Assembly (NCBI RefSeq): GCF_029211325.2
Contig: NZ_CP135996.1
Coordinates: forward strand, 1,240,001-1,304,000
DNA length: 64,000 nucleotides
Origin: Caproicibacterium argilliputei
GTDB lineage: Bacteria; Bacillota; Clostridia; Oscillospirales; Acutalibacteraceae
Reading direction: 5' to 3'
A model generated the notes under the pieces. That model was not told where the DNA came from. It searched no databases and saw only the letters and a program-made list of their open reading frames with translations. A program made the translations under genes and the position numbers. Numbering within the stretch: the stretch's first letter is position 1; each line of letters begins with the position of its first letter. Of the stretch, positions 61,584 through 64,000 are shown one piece after another.

Positions 61584-63070
61584 TACTTTTACATACCGCG
61601 GTCAACAAGGCCGCAGACCCACAGCAGGAAGCCCTACAGCGGATACGTCGCTTTTTAGATACGTGGGAACCGACCGTTAAGCGAGTTGTCGTGGGCGGTC
61701 GGGATGAAAACAATGCATCTTACAAGGATATACGCACAGCGCTGTTGAGCGGAGAGATCCCTCAGCAGCTTTTTTTGCAATGGCAGCAGAAATACGCCAT
61801 GTATGTCGTGGACGCACTGCAGCCTGTGTGGGATGCAGCCTTTGAGAGCGCGGCAAAGGAAGTTGAGAACAGCCGGGAAGGTTTTCTGTTTGACAGTTTC
61901 GCGCCCGCTGTGAAAAAGTGGACGGAAAACCGCGCCGCCGATTTTGTTACGAGCTGCTCACTTGAAACAAAAAAAGGAATCAAGGCCGCCCTCAAACGAA
62001 CCGTTTATCACGAAGAAATCGGTGTAGACGAGCTTGCTAAAGTGATACGTCCTATGATTGGGCTTACGCGTCCGCAGGTCGTTGCCAATCAGAACTACTA
62101 CAATCGGCTACTGGGCAGCAACGTAAAGCCTAGAAAGGCTGCGGAGCAGGCGATACGGTACGCGGAACGGCAGCACCGGTACCGGGCACAGATGATTGCC
62201 CGGACAGAAACCGCAATGGCGTACAACCAAGCCGAGTATGAGGTTATTCGGCAAGCTCAGCGAGCCGGGTACATGGGCCACACCGTGAAAATTTGGTGCA
62301 CAGCGGCTGATGAGCGTACTTGCTCTACCTGCCACTCACTGGATGGCAAGCGGTGCGAAGTGAAAAGCGATTTTACGTTGCAGGTAAAAATAAAAGACGA
62401 CTTACTGGCGTCTTCTACAATAGGACGCGTCCCTCCTGCACATCCACATTGTCGGTGTACGCTGCTTTATGAAGAAGTTGAAGAACCTGACCTATCATAC
62501 ATATCATCAACTCAATTGTCGGAAACGTCAAGCAAAAAAATCACGCAAATTACAGATGAAACTATCGAAGATATTCCTCTGGTACAGGTTCCGGGCTATT
62601 CAAAACAAGAGTGCATCGAAATTCAAAAACAGCATAAGATATTATTAAGAGAATCAAAAGAGAATAATGCTGGGCATGAAGTTTCCTTTGCATTTTCTAA
62701 AGATTTTTCACGAATTGAAAAGTCTTTCGGAAGCGAAAAAGATGCATATGCGAATATTTCTGGACTTGGGGAAGATGTATTCGTTATGCATAATCATCCA
62801 AGAAACAGTAGCTATTCTACGCAGGACTTAACATTTTTAATAAGCAATGATGAAGTGAAAGTTCTAACAATTGTAACTAATTCTGGGAAGATAGAGGCTT
62901 TAGTAAAAACAGATTCTTACGATAAGGAGAAAACGATAACTATGTTTATAAGGATATTTAATCCTTTACTTGATAATCGGTCAAAAAATACGTATAATAA
63001 AGCTGTAGCAAAATTTATAGCAAAGGCTTCAAAGGAGGGTCTATTACAATGGATAACAAGTATAAGTTAG
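61580..63070 (+). CDS. MuF-type head protein with C-terminal JAB-like domain
   Basis: A 496-residue protein starting at TTG 61580. Residues about 190-295 are the MuF/SPP1 gp7 head morphogenesis domain (MIARTETAMAYNQAEYEV, CSTCHSLDGKRC, PPAHPHCRC). From about residue 305 the sequence becomes much richer in A+T and carries a different domain with H404-N-H406-P then S413-T-Q-D416, the HxHP...SxxD pattern of JAB/JAMM metallopeptidases. MuF proteins with variable C-terminal domains are known phage polymorphic toxins. A 34-codon ORF overlaps its end. Confidence 0.85.
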   Translation: MILLHTAVNKAADPQQEALQRIRRFLDTWEPTVKRVVVGGRDENNASYKDIRTALLSGEIPQQLFLQWQQKYAMYVVDALQPVWDAAFESAAKEVENSREGFLFDSFAPAVKKWTENRAADFVTSCSLETKKGIKAALKRTVYHEEIGVDELAKVIRPMIGLTRPQVVANQNYYNRLLGSNVKPRKAAEQAIRYAERQHRYRAQMIARTETAMAYNQAEYEVIRQAQRAGYMGHTVKIWCTAADERTCSTCHSLDGKRCEVKSDFTLQVKIKDDLLASSTIGRVPPAHPHCRCTLLYEEVEEPDLSYISSTQLSETSSKKITQITDETIEDIPLVQVPGYSKQECIEIQKQHKILLRESKENNAGHEVSFAFSKDFSRIEKSFGSEKDAYANISGLGEDVFVMHNHPRNSSYSTQDLTFLISNDEVKVLTIVTNSGKIEALVKTDSYDKEKTITMFIRIFNPLLDNRSKNTYNKAVAKFIAKASKEGLLQWITSIS

Positions 63071-63153
63071 ATGGTACTTTTGAAGAGCAAAGGGAGGCCC
63101 TTAGAAAGTGGATTGAGGAACAGTCAAAAGAATTAGAAAAGAAACAAAAATAA
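63049..63153 (+). CDS. Small charged protein after the MuF-JAB gene
   Basis: A 34-residue ORF starting at ATG 63049 with AAAGGAGGG at 63031-63039, overlapping the MuF gene by 22 bases. The product is a charged helix (MDNKYKLDGTFEEQREALRK...). The strong ribosome site and placement match those of immunity genes of MuF toxins, but it is short for one. A terminator follows. Confidence 0.55.
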   Translation: MDNKYKLDGTFEEQREALRKWIEEQSKELEKKQK

Positions 63154-63160
63154 TTCTTTT

Positions 63161-63190
63161 AAAGGCACCTGCTAATCGGGTGCCTTTTTT
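63161..63190 (+). terminator. Terminator after the MuF module
   Basis: AAAGGCACC pairs with GGGTGCCTTT and is followed by a T run. It splits the late operon between MuF and the XkdF-like gene. Confidence 0.85.
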
Positions 63191-63216
63191 ATGTCTTGAA
63201 AGGGAGGTGATGGGTT

Positions 63217-63702
63217 ATGGCAGAAGCAAAGACTTTTAACCAGGTTTTAGGTGCACCCGCTGTGCAGAAAAGCCGGTTCAGAATATTCAAAACCGACGAA
63301 GACAAGCACCTGGTATTCGGTTGGGCGAATATCTCCATTCGGCAGGACGGCGAAGAAATCCTCGATTATCAGCAGGATATGATTGATCCGGATGATTTGG
63401 AGACAGCTGCGTATGAGTATGTACTGAATTTTCGGGACGGCGGAGAAGAGCACAACCCCGACCGCCGCAAGGTGGCACGGCTTGTTGAGAGTTGCGTTTT
63501 CACAGCAGACAAACTGGTTGCAATGGGACTGCCGGTTGACGCTGTACCGCAGGGCTGGTGGATTGGCTTTTATGTAGACGATGCCAATACCTGGGACAAA
63601 ATTAAGGACGGCACTTATCAAATGTTTAGCATTGAGGGTACTGCCACCCGGCAGCCCGTGGAAGGAGGTGATAGCGATGAAAATTCGGAAAGCGAAGACT
63701 GA
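63217..63702 (+). CDS. XkdF-like phage protein (putative capsid protease)
   Basis: A 161-residue protein with the XkdF pattern of PBSX-type phages: VFGWANISIRQDGEEILDYQQDMIDPDDLETAAYEYVLNFRDGGEEH and GWWIGFYVDDANTWDKIKDG, ending near FSIEGTATR. XkdF-like proteins are suggested prohead serine proteases. AGGGAGGTGA precedes ATG 63217. The next gene overlaps its end. Confidence 0.85.
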   Translation: MAEAKTFNQVLGAPAVQKSRFRIFKTDEDKHLVFGWANISIRQDGEEILDYQQDMIDPDDLETAAYEYVLNFRDGGEEHNPDRRKVARLVESCVFTADKLVAMGLPVDAVPQGWWIGFYVDDANTWDKIKDGTYQMFSIEGTATRQPVEGGDSDENSESED

Positions 63703-64000
63703 TCCCGAAAGTGTACCAACGAAGCTGAAAGATTTGAAACTGACCAGCGTGGACTTCTGCCAGCAGGGAGCAAACCCGGATGCGTATATTCGCTTGGCGA
63801 AAAGTAAAGACGTTCCGCAGCAGCAGGATACGCGCCCAGCGTTTGAACGTGCAGTGGAACTGCTGAAAACAGCGTTTCATGCGACACCGGAACCGTCTGG
63901 AGAGGTCCGGAAAGATGCACAAACGTTCAGCGACATAAGCAATAAAAAAGATATTCTGAATTCGTTTTGGCAATACAATGATGCTTTGGATAGCAGCTTT
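63677..64000 (+). CDS. Phage structural-region protein, cut by the window end
   Basis: The first 108 codons are visible, starting at ATG 63677 after GAAGGAGG and overlapping the XkdF-like gene by 26 bases. It reads MKIRKAKTDPESVPTKLKDLK then SVDFCQQGANPDAYI, a segment seen in proteins that follow XkdF and are linked to it in some phages. Possibly a scaffold or the second part of the protease region. Confidence 0.6.
   Translation, partial: MKIRKAKTDPESVPTKLKDLKLTSVDFCQQGANPDAYIRLAKSKDVPQQQDTRPAFERAVELLKTAFHATPEPSGEVRKDAQTFSDISNKKDILNSFWQYNDALDSSF

Larger units (their letters stand above)
30822..64000. mobile_element. Prophage, left part (continues beyond the window)
   Basis: A tyrosine integrase next to a tRNA gene, a CI/Cro-type switch, early small genes, a replication and recombination block, late regulator, terminase, portal and head genes occur in the usual order of a tailed temperate phage. 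The XkdF-like and MuF proteins point to a Mu/PBSX-style head module. The exact left end is uncertain and the right end is outside the window. Confidence 0.93.

Noticed and set aside
30916..64000. Anti-phage defence system inside the prophage (restriction, retron, Abi, toxin-antitoxin pair)
   Set aside because: No such gene set was recognised; the two methyltransferase-like genes have no restriction partner nearby.

Overview
The window is a junction between a low-GC-phylum (Firmicutes/Bacillota) chromosome and an integrated phage. The chromosomal part (about 1-30800) looks like an anaerobic clostridium, probably of the Oscillospiraceae/Ruminococcaceae group: it has AddAB instead of RecBCD, an infC-rpmI-rplT operon, a plsX-rnc-smc-ftsY cluster, TrmFO, a PerR-type Fur protein next to a rubrerythrin, ferrous iron uptake genes, and moderately high GC for a clostridium. 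The family-level placement is inference; the phylum is well supported by gene content and order.

Chromosomal layout, all on the plus strand: the end of addB and all of addA (recombination); a promoter and structured leader followed by infC-rpmI-rplT; an rRNA/tRNA methyltransferase, dprA, topA and trmFO; plsX, rnc, an Elp3-like radical SAM protein, smc, ftsY and the dITP pyrophosphatase; feoA-feoB; a family 95 glycoside hydrolase; a long structured leader before an ArsB/NhaD-type ion transporter; perR and rubrerythrin; two FAD-dependent oxidoreductases; then tRNA-Gln and tRNA-Pro.

Directly after tRNA-Pro a prophage begins (about 30822 to beyond the window end). Its lysogeny block is on the minus strand: a tyrosine integrase, a zinc-ribbon membrane protein and a repressor. 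A consensus promoter with operator-like repeats drives a Cro-like gene and a long run of small early genes to the right. The replication and recombination block holds a probable annealing protein, an SbcD-SbcC fusion nuclease, a DnaD-like initiator that contains six 12-bp iterons, an N6-methylase-like protein lacking its catalytic motif, PcfK- and PcfJ-like proteins, RecU, a phage sliding clamp (DnaN), and SSB. The SSB neighbourhood is tandemly repeated: a 1367-bp unit occurs twice in full and once in part, and the junctions create chimeric small genes.

After an ArpU/sigma-like late regulator comes a promoter followed at once by a terminator-like hairpin, then a ParB-methyltransferase fusion, a 350-bp hairpin-rich spacer, the two terminase subunits, a Mu gp29-like portal, a MuF-type head protein with an AT-rich JAB-like C-terminal domain and a tiny downstream ORF, an XkdF-like protein, and a gene cut by the window end. 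No CRISPR array, transposase or rRNA gene was seen. The observations most worth following are the triplicated SSB cassette, the MuF-JAB module, the SbcDC fusion, the CTG-initiated origin protein, a HTH-less mimic of the repressor tail, and the structured RNA before the transporter.
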